A stretch of DNA of 64,000 bases from Algoriphagus sp. CAU 1675. Lineage in GTDB: Bacteria > Bacteroidota > Bacteroidia > Cytophagales > Cyclobacteriaceae. The stretch is from positions 857,664-921,663 of the forward strand of contig NZ_JARHUI010000001.1 of the NCBI RefSeq assembly GCF_029222925.1. Reading direction: 5' to 3'. The notes beneath the pieces are model-generated. The model saw only the letters and a list, made by a program, of their open reading frames with translations. It made no database searches and had not been told where the DNA came from. Made by a program: the position numbers and the translations under genes. Below are positions 46,193 to 54,959 of the stretch, piece by piece. Each line of letters starts with the position of its first letter. Within the stretch, counting starts at the first letter, position 1.

Positions 46193-46939
46193 TCAGGTAT
46201 ACATCGCCCCATTCACATGAAGCACCTGACCTGAGATATAGGAACTCATATCCGATCCCAGGAATACGCAGGCATCTGCTACTTCTTCAGGTTTCCCCCC
46301 GCGCTTCATCGGAATAGCATCTCTCCAGCCCTGTACGGTTTTTTCATCCAATACGTCGGTCATTTCAGTTTCGATAAATCCCGGTGCGATGGCATTGCAG
46401 CGGATATTTCTAGAACCTAGCTCCAAAGCCACAGACTTGGTAAATCCGATGATACCTGCTTTGGAAGCTGCATAGTTGGCCTGACCGGCGTTTCCCTTCG
46501 CTCCTACAACAGAAGTCATATTGATGATGGAACCTGACTTGGCTTTCATCATGGTTCGAGTGGCAGCCTTCACGGTATTGAAGCAAGATTTCAAGTTTAC
46601 ATTCATGATTTCATCCCAGGACTCCTCAGTCATCCGCATCAACAAATTGTCTCGGGTGATTCCGGCATTGTTGATCAAAATATCCAAAGCCCCAAAATCA
46701 GCAACTACACTGTTGACCAATTCTTCCGCAGCTTGAAAGTCGGAAGCATCCGAGCGGTAGCCCTTGGCTTTGATGCCAAAAGCTGCCAGTTCTGCTTCCA
46801 GAGCTTGGCCTTTTTCCACAGAAGATAAATATGTAAATGCTACATTAGCTCCTTCCTGAGCATATTTGATAGCGATGGCTCTACCGATCCCTTTTGAGGC
46901 ACCGGTAATCAAAGCGGTCTTTCCTGAAAGTAAACCCAT
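46193..46939 (-). CDS. fabG: 3-oxoacyl-[acyl-carrier-protein] reductase
   Basis: A 248-residue short-chain dehydrogenase that reduces 3-oxoacyl-ACP with NADPH in fatty-acid elongation. The cofactor motif is TGASKGIGRAIAIKYAQEG, then NNAGITRDNLLMRM. The catalytic Ser-Tyr-Lys is in NMTSVVGAKGNAGQANYAASKAGI, and the C-terminus is GKPEEVADACVFLGSDMSSYISGQVLHVNGAM. The ITRDNLLMRM segment is the FabG signature within the superfamily. It is not next to other fab genes. CAAAATTA at 46963-46970 reads as a TAATTTTG -7 box on the minus strand. Confidence 0.95.
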   Translation of the reverse strand: MGLLSGKTALITGASKGIGRAIAIKYAQEGANVAFTYLSSVEKGQALEAELAAFGIKAKGYRSDASDFQAAEELVNSVVADFGALDILINNAGITRDNLLMRMTEESWDEIMNVNLKSCFNTVKAATRTMMKAKSGSIINMTSVVGAKGNAGQANYAASKAGIIGFTKSVALELGSRNIRCNAIAPGFIETEMTDVLDEKTVQGWRDAIPMKRGGKPEEVADACVFLGSDMSSYISGQVLHVNGAMYT

Positions 46940-47167
46940 GAAATTTTAAAATTTTGTTTTGCCAAAATTAGGAAAAAAGCCAAAAGAAACGTTTTCGTAG
47001 AAAAACCCATTTCCTTTTAGCCTGATTTTCAAGAAATAAAACTGCAATCTTCCGAAAATCAAAAATATTTTAAAGGAGATTTTGGTTATGGCGGTAGTTC
47101 GTTTGGGAAAATTGCTAACTCCTTGTTTTGAGGCTGTTTTTTGTCCCGATAAGTGCTTTTAACCAAA

Positions 47168-47198
47168 TTTTTTTCTGAAGCCAAAAGGCCTATTTTTG
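47168..47198 (+). promoter_or_regulatory. Candidate lpdA promoter
   Basis: TATTTTTG at 47191-47198 matches TAnnTTTG, with TTT 20 bases upstream (weak -33). The ATG is 36 bases downstream. Confidence 0.45.
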
Positions 47199-47233
47199 CG
47201 TAATTTCAAATCGTTTTAAACCAAGATAAACAT

Positions 47234-48631
47234 ATGTCTTCTACCAAATTTGATTTAATCGTATTGGGAAGTGGTCCAGGGGGGTATGTTGCTGCCATCC
47301 GTGCATCACAATTAGGCTTGAAAACTGCCATTGTTGAAGCAGCGGAATTGGGTGGTATCTGTCTCAACTGGGGTTGTATCCCAACTAAAGCACTTCTTAA
47401 AAGTGCTCAGGTTTTTGAATATATCAATCATTCCGCAGACTATGGGATCACTGTGAAAGATGCCAAAGCTGATTTTGATGGAATGGTTAAAAGAAGTCGG
47501 GGAGTCGCTGATGGCATGTCCAAAGGTGTAAACTTCTTGATGAAGAAAAACAAAATCGAAATCATCGCAGGTTGGGGTAAAATACAACCAGGCAAAAAAG
47601 TCGAGGTAGCTGATAAAGACGGAAAGAAGACGGTTTATTCCGCAGACAATATCATCATTGCGACCGGCGCGAGATCAAGAGAATTGCCTTCTATGAAAAT
47701 GGACGGTAAAAAGATCATTGGCTACCGTGAAGCGATGACTTTGGCGAAGCAGCCGAAGAAAATGGTGGTTGTAGGTTCTGGAGCGATCGGAGTAGAATTT
47801 GCCTATTTCTACAATTCCATCGGTACGGAAGTGACCATTGTTGAATTTATGGATCGAATTGTTCCAGTGGAAGATGCCGAGGTTTCTAAAACATTGGAAA
47901 AAATCTACAAAAAAGCTGGGATGACCATCATGACCTCTTCTGAGGTGACAGGAGTAGATACCAAAGGAACCGGTTGCAAAGTGACCGTGAAAACTGCCAA
48001 AGGAGAAGAAATACTGGAATGTGATGTGGTGCTTTCAGCAGCAGGTGTAGTATCCAACTTGGAGAATATCGGCTTGGAAGATGTAGGGATTTTGGTTGAG
48101 AAAGGAAAGATCAAAGTAGATGAGTACTACAAAACCAATATGCCGGGTTACTATGCAATTGGAGATGTAATTCCTGGTCCAGCTTTGGCTCACGTGGCAT
48201 CTGCTGAAGGAATTATTTGTGTAGAAAAGATTGCAGGTCACAGTCCAGATCCTTTGGATTATGGAAATATCCCTGGATGTACTTATTGTTCTCCGGAAAT
48301 TGCTTCTGTAGGAATGACTGAGGCAAAAGCAAAAGAAGCTGGATATGAGTTGAGAATCGGTAAGTTCCCATTCTCTGCATCTGGTAAAGCCTCTGCTGCT
48401 GGCGCAAAAGACGGTTTTGTGAAATTGGTGTTTGATAAGAAATACGGAGAGTTGCTTGGTGCTCACATGATCGGAGCCAATGTAACTGAAATGATCGCTG
48501 AGATCGTTGCCGTTCGTAAATTGGAAACTACTGGTCATGAATTGATCAAAACTGTTCATCCTCACCCAACCATGTCAGAAGCAGTAATGGAAGCTGCAGC
48601 TGCGGCTTACGATGAGGTGATTCACTTGTAA
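47234..48631 (+). CDS. lpdA: Dihydrolipoyl dehydrogenase
   Basis: A 465-residue FAD flavoprotein, the E3 component that reoxidises lipoamide in pyruvate, 2-oxoglutarate or branched-chain oxoacid dehydrogenase complexes and the glycine cleavage system. It shows FAD-binding VLGSGPGGYVAAIRASQLG, the redox disulfide in GGICLNWGCIPTKALL, NAD-binding VVGSGAIGVEFAYFYNSIG, the second FAD contact YYAIGDVIPGPALAHVASAEG and the C-terminal active-site His-Glu in HPHPTMSEAVMEAA. It stands alone, so the complex it serves cannot be told. The 169 bases after its stop, up to the repeated terminator, hold a candidate structured RNA. Confidence 0.97.
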   Translation: MSSTKFDLIVLGSGPGGYVAAIRASQLGLKTAIVEAAELGGICLNWGCIPTKALLKSAQVFEYINHSADYGITVKDAKADFDGMVKRSRGVADGMSKGVNFLMKKNKIEIIAGWGKIQPGKKVEVADKDGKKTVYSADNIIIATGARSRELPSMKMDGKKIIGYREAMTLAKQPKKMVVVGSGAIGVEFAYFYNSIGTEVTIVEFMDRIVPVEDAEVSKTLEKIYKKAGMTIMTSSEVTGVDTKGTGCKVTVKTAKGEEILECDVVLSAAGVVSNLENIGLEDVGILVEKGKIKVDEYYKTNMPGYYAIGDVIPGPALAHVASAEGIICVEKIAGHSPDPLDYGNIPGCTYCSPEIASVGMTEAKAKEAGYELRIGKFPFSASGKASAAGAKDGFVKLVFDKKYGELLGAHMIGANVTEMIAEIVAVRKLETTGHELIKTVHPHPTMSEAVMEAAAAAYDEVIHL

Positions 48632-48800
48632 TTGATCTTTTTTTCCATCTGGGGTTTTGTCCTCACAGCCCAATAAAAATTAATTGTCGTTGGCACAATC
48701 CCTACTGATTGAATCTTCATGAAGCATATTTGCCTAGTCAGAAATGCTGAAGATATTCGAAAATGGTCCGTGGTGACACGAACCTTGGCGAGATTCATTT

Positions 48801-48839
48801 TAAAAGCCCGTTTTAAAAAGCGGGCTTTTTTCATGATTT
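48801..48839 (+). repeat. 39-bp direct repeat, left copy (a terminator)
   Basis: A terminator hairpin AAAGCCCG/CGGGCTTT followed by a T run and TCATGATTT. All 39 bases recur exactly at 51874-51912, 3,073 bases away, at the other edge of an AT-rich segment. Confidence 0.92.
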
Positions 48840-49152
48840 GGCTTTTGAGTATTTAACTGAGGGGAAGATAACGAGCTTGGCAGATTGAATTTGCATGTAA
48901 CGTTGACTCTAGAAAATGAAGAGATTTTTTCTTAAAAGATTAGGGGATTTTATTTGGTGATTTAGTTTTTTTTTTAAATTGGACTAGGTAGCTGTATGTG
49001 TTAAAATGGGAATATTATTTTTTAGATATTTCTACTTTGGGTGCCAATCGGATTAGCGGATCACCAATTAGATCGTGATTGGATTTTTGTGTTACTATTG
49101 GACTGGGTGAATACCGGTATTGTTTGTCTTACTTATAAAACTGATTTTATTT
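48840..49152. other. AT-rich intergenic segment, no gene seen
   Basis: This 313-base stretch between the left 39-bp repeat and the lipoprotein gene has no convincing ORF. It is AT-rich with several T runs, and I see no clean TTTG/TAnnTTTG pair. Confidence 0.5.
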
Positions 49153-49620
49153 ATGAAAGCTGTAAAAGACTGGCGTCTATTGCCTCTGTTCTTGATTCTG
49201 TTATTTGGTTGTTCGAAGGATGAAAAGCCGAAATGCACTATCGATCAAGTAAACGGAAATCCCGAAAGTGTCATTGGAACTTGGCAATTGTCAAAACTTA
49301 TTGAGTTTAACTTTTCTAACGGGAAGAAGAATCCTATTGATTTTTCCTGCAGTTCAATTACAATTACCTTTTTTCAAGATGGAGAATATCTATTGGAAGG
49401 AGGAGGAAATGGTTTTAGTTGGATTCCTGAGGATACAAAATATAACTTTGAATATGGTGAAGTTACCGGGGTGTTTGGGAACTCAACTCTTAAGATAGGA
49501 GATAAAATTTTGCCTTGTTTTATTGACAAAAATGTAATGATTTGGGATGAGTCTTGGTTGGATGGCGACTCCTATGAATTTTATAGAGTTGAGGGATATA
49601 CTGATGAACGGGTTGAATAG
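49153..49620 (+). CDS. Small lipoprotein, lipocalin-like
   Basis: A 155-residue lipoprotein. The ATG at 49153 gives MKAVKDWRLLPLFLILLFGCSKDEK with a clear lipobox (LFGC, Cys 20); the open frame extends to 49120 but would put 11 extra residues before it. The mature part contains ESVIGTWQLSKLIEF, ITITFFQDGEYLLEGGGNGFSWIPEDTKYNFEYGEV and STLKIGDKILPCFI, a pattern of strands and a GTW motif as in lipocalin-like domains of Bacteroidota lipoproteins. Function unknown. It sits in the AT-rich island upstream of the metalloprotease gene and may be its operon partner; a TATTTTTG box at 49639-49646 between them suggests a second promoter. Confidence 0.7.
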   Translation: MKAVKDWRLLPLFLILLFGCSKDEKPKCTIDQVNGNPESVIGTWQLSKLIEFNFSNGKKNPIDFSCSSITITFFQDGEYLLEGGGNGFSWIPEDTKYNFEYGEVTGVFGNSTLKIGDKILPCFIDKNVMIWDESWLDGDSYEFYRVEGYTDERVE

Positions 49621-49727
49621 TTAAATTTGAGATTATAGTATTTTTGATGGACTCAATCTATTTTATATTTCGAGCTTGTTTAATGTTTTTGAATTTTATT
49701 TATAAGTTTTATTTTGAATGATTGGTT

Positions 49728-51819
49728 ATGAAATATCTTATTGCGTTATTGTTTTTAGTGTTTTCATTCGATGTTTTTTCGCAAAAAAAATATTATTTAT
49801 CAGAAGATACAAAATTCTGATATATCGGAGAAATTGTTTCAGAAAGTAGATAATCTGTTTTTGATATCTAAAAGTAGAGCAGAAATCGAAAGTCAATTTT
49901 TTAATGCTGATGAAGTTTTACAGATGGAGTACAATAGTTTGAAATTTAATGAGTTGGGTGAAACTATTTTGATTGATTTACCTTTTGAAACTTATCAAAT
50001 TGAGGTTTTGCTTGAACAGGTTCCTTCTTCGTTTTATTCTTATGACTTAGTGACTAGCGATGGTAAATCTACATCGACAAATGTAGGTTTTAAACACTAT
50101 CGTGGGGTTGTGAAAGGAGATTTGAGAAGTATCGTTGCATTTAGCTTTTCTGAAAATGAAGTTGTTGGAATGATAGCAAACGATAAAGGAAATTTTAACT
50201 TGGTTCCCACAAATATTGGAAATTACCTGTTATTTAACGATCAAAATTTAAAGAAAATTGAGGGGCAAAATGATATTTGTGAAGGGAGTGACGATGTTGG
50301 CATGATTAATTATCCATCAAATATGTTGTCTGCTGAGAGTAAACTTTCCATTAATTCATCACTAAAATGTGTTGAGTTGTACTTCGAGACAGAATATGAT
50401 ATTTTTCAGAACAAAGGGAGTGTTTCAGCAGTAGAGTTTTATGTCTCATCTTTGTTTAACCAAGTAGCTATTTTATATGAGAATGAAAATATAGGTGTTG
50501 AGATTTCGCAAATTTTTGTTTGGACAAGTGCCGATCCTTATACGGCTACCGATAGACCAAGTTTGTTGACTAGTTTTCAAAATACCAGGACTAGTTTTAA
50601 TGGCCATTTGGGTCAGTTACTTACTTTTCGAATTGGTGGAGGTAGAGCGGCTGATGGATTTAATGGTCTTTGTAATAGTAATGTGGCAAATAGGCTTTCT
50701 ATTGCAGGGATTAATTCTAGTTTTAGTACCTTTCCAACTTATAGTAATTCTGTTATGGTAATTACGCATGAATTTGGACACCTTTTAGGATCAAGACATA
50801 CTCATGCATGTGTATGGAATGGAAATAATACTGCTATTGATGGTTGTGGTGCAATTGAAGGAAGTTGTAGCGACCCGGGAAACCCAAGTGGGGGAGGTAC
50901 AATTATGAGTTATTGTCATGTTATATCTGGTGTAGGTGTCAATTTTAATAATGGATTTGGACTTCAGCCTGGGAATGTAATTAGAAATTCAGTAGCTAAT
51001 GCCAATTGTGTCTGCAATTGTGTTGATCCAAGTATTAGTGGTTCAAATTTTTTGTGTTCTACTGGGAATTTTACTTTGACAAGTCCACCTCCTGGCACTT
51101 CAATTAGTTGGTCGGTTTCTCCGGTTGGTCTTTTTTCTGGAAGTACTTCAGGAAGTGGATCTATAGCAACCCTTACTCCTTATCATCCTAATACTCGCGG
51201 TGGAGCAACACTAACCTTTAATGTGACTTCGGCTTGTAAAACAACTCAAGTAACTAAAAATATTTGGGTACAAGCTCCACTTTCTCCAGGCCCAATTATC
51301 GGCAATTCCTCTCCAGGGCCAGGAAGTATCTCTCCATATATGGTTGCTAGTTTGCCAAGTGGAGCTACATCGATGTCTTGGAGTTTGCCCTATTGTGTAG
51401 GTTGTTCTCAGCCATGGTCTTTCTATTCAGGCCAGACTTCTACCCAAATGACCGCAAATGTTGGTGATGCTGCGGGATATGTTCAGGCGATGGGTGTCAA
51501 TCCATGTGGCACTGGCGGGGCATCGTTATTATATGTGACACCATCAGGCCCTTGTGATCCTTGTGCAAGAACATTTCCAAATCCAATTTCTAATGAAATG
51601 ACATTGGAATGGTTTGATACTGACGGTATATTGATTGAAAATGAAGTTCCAGAATATAAAATTACCTTGTATAATGCTGGTGGTGGCATCATTATGACAA
51701 AGACTTCAAAATCTCCCAATCTAAATTTTGATTTGGCCCAACTCAAAAACGGATTTTATTTTCTTCATATAGAAAACAAGGATGGATTAATCAGGAAGCA
51801 AATTAGAGTGGAGAGGTAA
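49728..51819 (+). CDS. T9SS-exported zinc metalloprotease, signal peptide separated from enzyme by a +1 shift in an A8 tract
   Basis: The ATG at 49728 encodes a signal peptide, MKYLIALLFLVFSFDVFSQ, but this frame stops 30 codons in. The enzyme continues in the next frame after an A8 tract at 49783-49790; one A fewer joins them as ...FSQKNIIYQKIQNSD. The downstream frame alone (ATG 49771, 682 residues) has no signal. It holds a metzincin site THEFGHLLGSRHTH with Met-turn TIMSYCH (reprolysin-like), Cys-rich disulfide regions, Ig/PKD-like repeats (about 420-600) and a T9SS type A tail from RTFPNPISNEMTLEW to KNGFYFLHIENKDGLIRKQIRVER. T9SS cargo must enter the Sec pathway, so the shift should block secretion unless slippage restores the frame. 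Sequencing error is possible. Confidence 0.82.
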
Positions 51820-51873
51820 GCTGTTTTTCAGGGAAATGTATTTTACAATCTGCTCCGAATTTCAATTGTCATA

Positions 51874-51912
51874 TAAAAGCCCGTTTTAAAAAGCGGGCTT
51901 TTTTCATGATTT
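51874..51912 (+). repeat. 39-bp direct repeat, right copy (a terminator)
   Basis: Exact copy of 48801-48839. It ends the metalloprotease transcript and marks the right edge of the AT-rich segment. Confidence 0.92.
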
Positions 51913-51948
51913 TTCTGAACTTAGAAGAGTTCAAACCAATGCTACTGA

Positions 51949-52365
51949 ATGGAACTCCAACTCTCAACACCTGCCTTGCTTTTTTCAGCCATCACCTTAC
52001 TGATGTTGGCATTTACCAATAGATTTTTGGCGATTGCCAACCTGATCCGGGGCTTGCATAAAAATTTCCTTAAGGATCCGAATTCAGAAATCATAGTCAA
52101 ACAAATCGAGAATCTCCGTCTTCGGTTGAAGCTTATCAAAACAATGCAGCTTTTCGGAGTTTTTAGCTTTTTAATGTGCGTAGTTTGTATGTACTTGCTC
52201 TTTCAGGGGTTTACCGCTGCTGCAAATTGGGTGTTTGTGGCAAGTATGCTTTCCTTGCTAGTCTCATTGGTAATTTCTCTTTTCGAAATACAGTTTTCCA
52301 CCAAGGCACTCAATCTGGAATTGTCGGGAATGGAGGATATATTCAAAAAGAGAAAAAAGAACTGA
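51949..52365 (+). CDS. DUF2721-family membrane protein
   Basis: A 138-residue inner-membrane protein with three predicted membrane segments: about residues 8-28 (ALLFSAITLLMLAFTNRFLAI), 68-88 (LFGVFSFLMCVVCMYLLFQGF) and 92-112 (WVFVASMLSLLVSLVISLFEI). The charged cytoplasmic stretch RLRLKLIKTMQ links the first two. The start TPALLFSAITLLMLAFTNRFL and the overall length fit DUF2721, a family of unknown function. It lies 35 bases before the threonine aldolase gene and may be co-transcribed with it. Confidence 0.75.
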   Translation: MELQLSTPALLFSAITLLMLAFTNRFLAIANLIRGLHKNFLKDPNSEIIVKQIENLRLRLKLIKTMQLFGVFSFLMCVVCMYLLFQGFTAAANWVFVASMLSLLVSLVISLFEIQFSTKALNLELSGMEDIFKKRKKN

Positions 52366-52400
52366 GGTGATAACAGAAAGAAAGACTAATAAAAATTACC

Positions 52401-53414
52401 ATGCTTATTGACCTAAGAAGCGACACAGTTACCCGGCCTACCCCGGGAATGAAAGATGCCATGTTTACTGCTCCTGTTGGGGATGATGTGTTTGGGGAGG
52501 ATCCTACCGTAAACGCGCTCGAACAAAAAATCGCTGACCTATTCGGAATGGAGGCGGGATTGTTTTGTCCAAGTGGAACCATGACCAACCAAATTGCGAT
52601 TCGGCTGCACACCGGGCCGCAACGGGAAGTGATTTGCCATCAACATTCCCACATTTATTTATATGAGGGTGGAGGGATCATGGCTAATTCCCTGGCTTCT
52701 GTGAAACTGCTTTCTGGGGATTTTGGGAAAATCACCGTAGATCAGGTCGCTGAAAATATCAACCCCGATGATGTTCATGCACCTGAAACCACATTGGTTT
52801 CTTTGGAAAACACCATGAACAAGGGAGGGGGGAGTATTTACACCCTCGATGAGATCAAACCTATTCGCCAATTGTGTCAGGAAAAAGGACTGAAGTTGCA
52901 TCTGGATGGAGCGCGTTTATTCAATGCCTTGGTTGAAACAGGTGAAAGCCCTGCTGATTGGGGAGCTCAATTTGACACCATTTCCATATGCTTGAGTAAG
53001 GGGCTTGGCTGTCCTGTGGGTTCTGTTTTACTTGGGTCCAAAGTTGATATCAAACGTGCGCGCAAGGTTCGCAAGGTATTCGGTGGAGGAATGCGGCAAG
53101 CCGGTTTCTTGGCCGCCGCAGGAATTTATGCTTTGGATAACCATGTGGAAAGACTTAAAGAAGATCACATTCGAGCTAGGGCTTTGGGTGATTTGCTGTC
53201 AAAACTTCCTGTGGTTTCCGAAATTTTTCCGGTGGCAACAAATATTGTGATTGCCCGATTGGAAGGAATAAAGCCAGAGGAGTTTATGGGTAAATTGCTG
53301 GATAAAAACATCAAGTCTGTCAAATTCGGAAAAGACTTGGTTCGCTTTGTGACCCATTTGGATTTTGGAGATGAGGAGTTGGAAGAGTTTGGAAGAAGAA
53401 TCTCCGTCATCTAA
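52401..53414 (+). CDS. ltaE: Low-specificity L-threonine aldolase
   Basis: A 337-residue fold-type I PLP enzyme that cleaves threonine or allo-threonine to glycine and acetaldehyde. The N-terminus IDLRSDTVTRPTPGMKDAMF is the family signature, followed by GDDVFGEDPTVNALEQK. LHLDGARLFNALVETG carries the Asp that binds PLP, and the Schiff-base Lys is in CLSKGLGCPVGSVLLG. GGGMRQAGFLAAAGIYALDNH supports the beta-eliminating threonine aldolase branch. It is cytoplasmic and ends with its own terminator. Confidence 0.94.
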   Translation: MLIDLRSDTVTRPTPGMKDAMFTAPVGDDVFGEDPTVNALEQKIADLFGMEAGLFCPSGTMTNQIAIRLHTGPQREVICHQHSHIYLYEGGGIMANSLASVKLLSGDFGKITVDQVAENINPDDVHAPETTLVSLENTMNKGGGSIYTLDEIKPIRQLCQEKGLKLHLDGARLFNALVETGESPADWGAQFDTISICLSKGLGCPVGSVLLGSKVDIKRARKVRKVFGGGMRQAGFLAAAGIYALDNHVERLKEDHIRARALGDLLSKLPVVSEIFPVATNIVIARLEGIKPEEFMGKLLDKNIKSVKFGKDLVRFVTHLDFGDEELEEFGRRISVI

Positions 53415-53435
53415 AGACAATTTATGACAATATAC

Positions 53436-53460
53436 AAAGGCCCTACCAGGCCTTTTTCTT
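53436..53460 (+). terminator. Terminator of ltaE
   Basis: AAAGGCC/GGCCTTT stem with a 6-base loop, followed by TTCTTTT. Confidence 0.75.
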
Positions 53461-53497
53461 TTCTGTTGTATCTTGTTTACTCAATCAGCCCTGTATC

Positions 53498-54760
53498 ATG
53501 AATCCCACTCCATTAGCTGAACGAATGCGTCCAACCCGATTGGAAGATCTGATCGGTCAGGAGCATTTATCCTCTCCCAATTCATTTTTGTATAAGGCGA
53601 TCAAATCCGGCAATGTTCCCTCCCTGATCCTATGGGGACCTCCCGGAGTGGGTAAGACCACCATCGCCAACATCATTGCCAATGAGATCAAGGCCCCTTT
53701 CTATACCTTAAGTGCCATCAGTTCCGGAGTGAAGGATATCCGGGAAGTAATCGAAAAGGCAAAGTTCCAAATGGGAGTGGTGTTGTTTATAGATGAGATT
53801 CACCGCTTTAATAAATCCCAACAAGATGCGCTTTTGGGAGCGGTGGAAAAGGGAATAATTCGCTTGATCGGTGCCACGACAGAGAATCCTTCTTTTGAGG
53901 TGAACGCGGCCTTGCTTTCCCGTTGTCAGGTTTTCACTTTGAATTCACTAGGGAAACCTGAGTTGGAGGCCATGGTGAACCAAGCCTTGGAGAAAGATGT
54001 GGATTTGAAAAAAATCAAAGTTGAGATCAAGGAAATTGATGCATTGTTGAGGATTTCAGGTGGAGATGGGAGAAAGCTTCTAAATCTCCTAGAAATCGTA
54101 ATCGATGGCATCAATGAAAATCCCTGCGTGATCACCGATGAGAAAGTAATGCAGATTGCCCAGCAGAAAGTTGCACTCTATGACAAGTCTGGTGAGCAAC
54201 ACTACGATATAATTTCTGCTTTTATCAAATCCATCCGCGGATCTGATCCCAATGCTGCAGTTTATTGGCTGGCAAGAATGATCGAAGGAGGAGAGGATGT
54301 GAAGTTCATTGCTCGGAGACTGGTGATTTTGGCTTCTGAAGATATTGGTAATGCCAATCCGAATGCGCTTTTATTGGCAACTAATTGTTTTGAGGCGGTA
54401 AAAATCATTGGTTATCCCGAGGCGAGGATCATATTGTCCCAGTGCGTCACGTATTTGGCAAGTTCTCCAAAAAGCAACGCGGCGTATATGGCAATCAACC
54501 AGGCTCAGTCCATGGTCAAGCAGACAGGAGATCTCTCTGTTCCACTTCATCTGAGAAACGCACCTACCAAGCTGATGAAGGACTTGAATTATGGCAAGGC
54601 TTATAAATATTCCCATGACTTTCCTGGAAACTTTGTGCGACAGGAATTTTTGCCGGATGAGATCAAAAACACAAAGTTTTACGATCCGGGAGAAAATGCC
54701 CGGGAGGCTGAATTGAGAAGGTATTTGAAAAGTAAGTGGGGGGATAAGTATGAGTATTGA
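53498..54760 (+). CDS. rarA: Replication-associated recombination protein A (MgsA/WRNIP1 family AAA ATPase)
   Basis: A 420-residue AAA+ ATPase that acts at stalled replication forks. It shows the N-terminal [19 protein letters not shown], Walker [17 protein letters not shown], Walker [21 protein letters not shown], sensor 1 [14 protein letters not shown] and the arginine finger in LLSRCQVF. The C-terminal tetramerisation region includes [25 protein letters not shown] and [15 protein letters not shown]. Full length and no gaps. Monocistronic; a weak AT-only hairpin at 54785-54807 may end it. Confidence 0.96.
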   Translation: MNPTPLAERMRPTRLEDLIGQEHLSSPNSFLYKAIKSGNVPSLILWGPPGVGKTTIANIIANEIKAPFYTLSAISSGVKDIREVIEKAKFQMGVVLFIDEIHRFNKSQQDALLGAVEKGIIRLIGATTENPSFEVNAALLSRCQVFTLNSLGKPELEAMVNQALEKDVDLKKIKVEIKEIDALLRISGGDGRKLLNLLEIVIDGINENPCVITDEKVMQIAQQKVALYDKSGEQHYDIISAFIKSIRGSDPNAAVYWLARMIEGGEDVKFIARRLVILASEDIGNANPNALLLATNCFEAVKIIGYPEARIILSQCVTYLASSPKSNAAYMAINQAQSMVKQTGDLSVPLHLRNAPTKLMKDLNYGKAYKYSHDFPGNFVRQEFLPDEIKNTKFYDPGENAREAELRRYLKSKWGDKYEY

Positions 54761-54959
54761 CTTTGCAGAGCTTTATCCTAAATCAAAAAATCCTGCCGTG
54801 ATTTTTTATTCGGCTCTTTTAGATTAATTAAGATCTCAAATGGCATTTTCATCTCGAAAATGCTGATTTTTGGCTGTATTGTTCGATTTTGAACAAAAAA
54901 CCAAATACTAGGCTTTTGAGTATTAAAGTATAAAAGAAATTAAATTCTAAATTTTTGAC

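Noticed and set aside
48622..48834. Minus-strand 70-codon ORF downstream of lpdA
   Set aside because: It covers the terminator and the structured intergenic segment, has no domain, and overlaps the end of lpdA. Treated as noncoding.
49041..49223. Plus-strand ORF before the lipoprotein gene
   Set aside because: It overlaps the lipoprotein signal peptide in another frame and has no recognisable features.
49771..49773. ATG as the true start of the metalloprotease
   Set aside because: It would give a T9SS cargo without a signal peptide, while a perfect signal peptide lies 43 bases upstream in the adjacent frame, so the frame break at the A8 tract is the better explanation.
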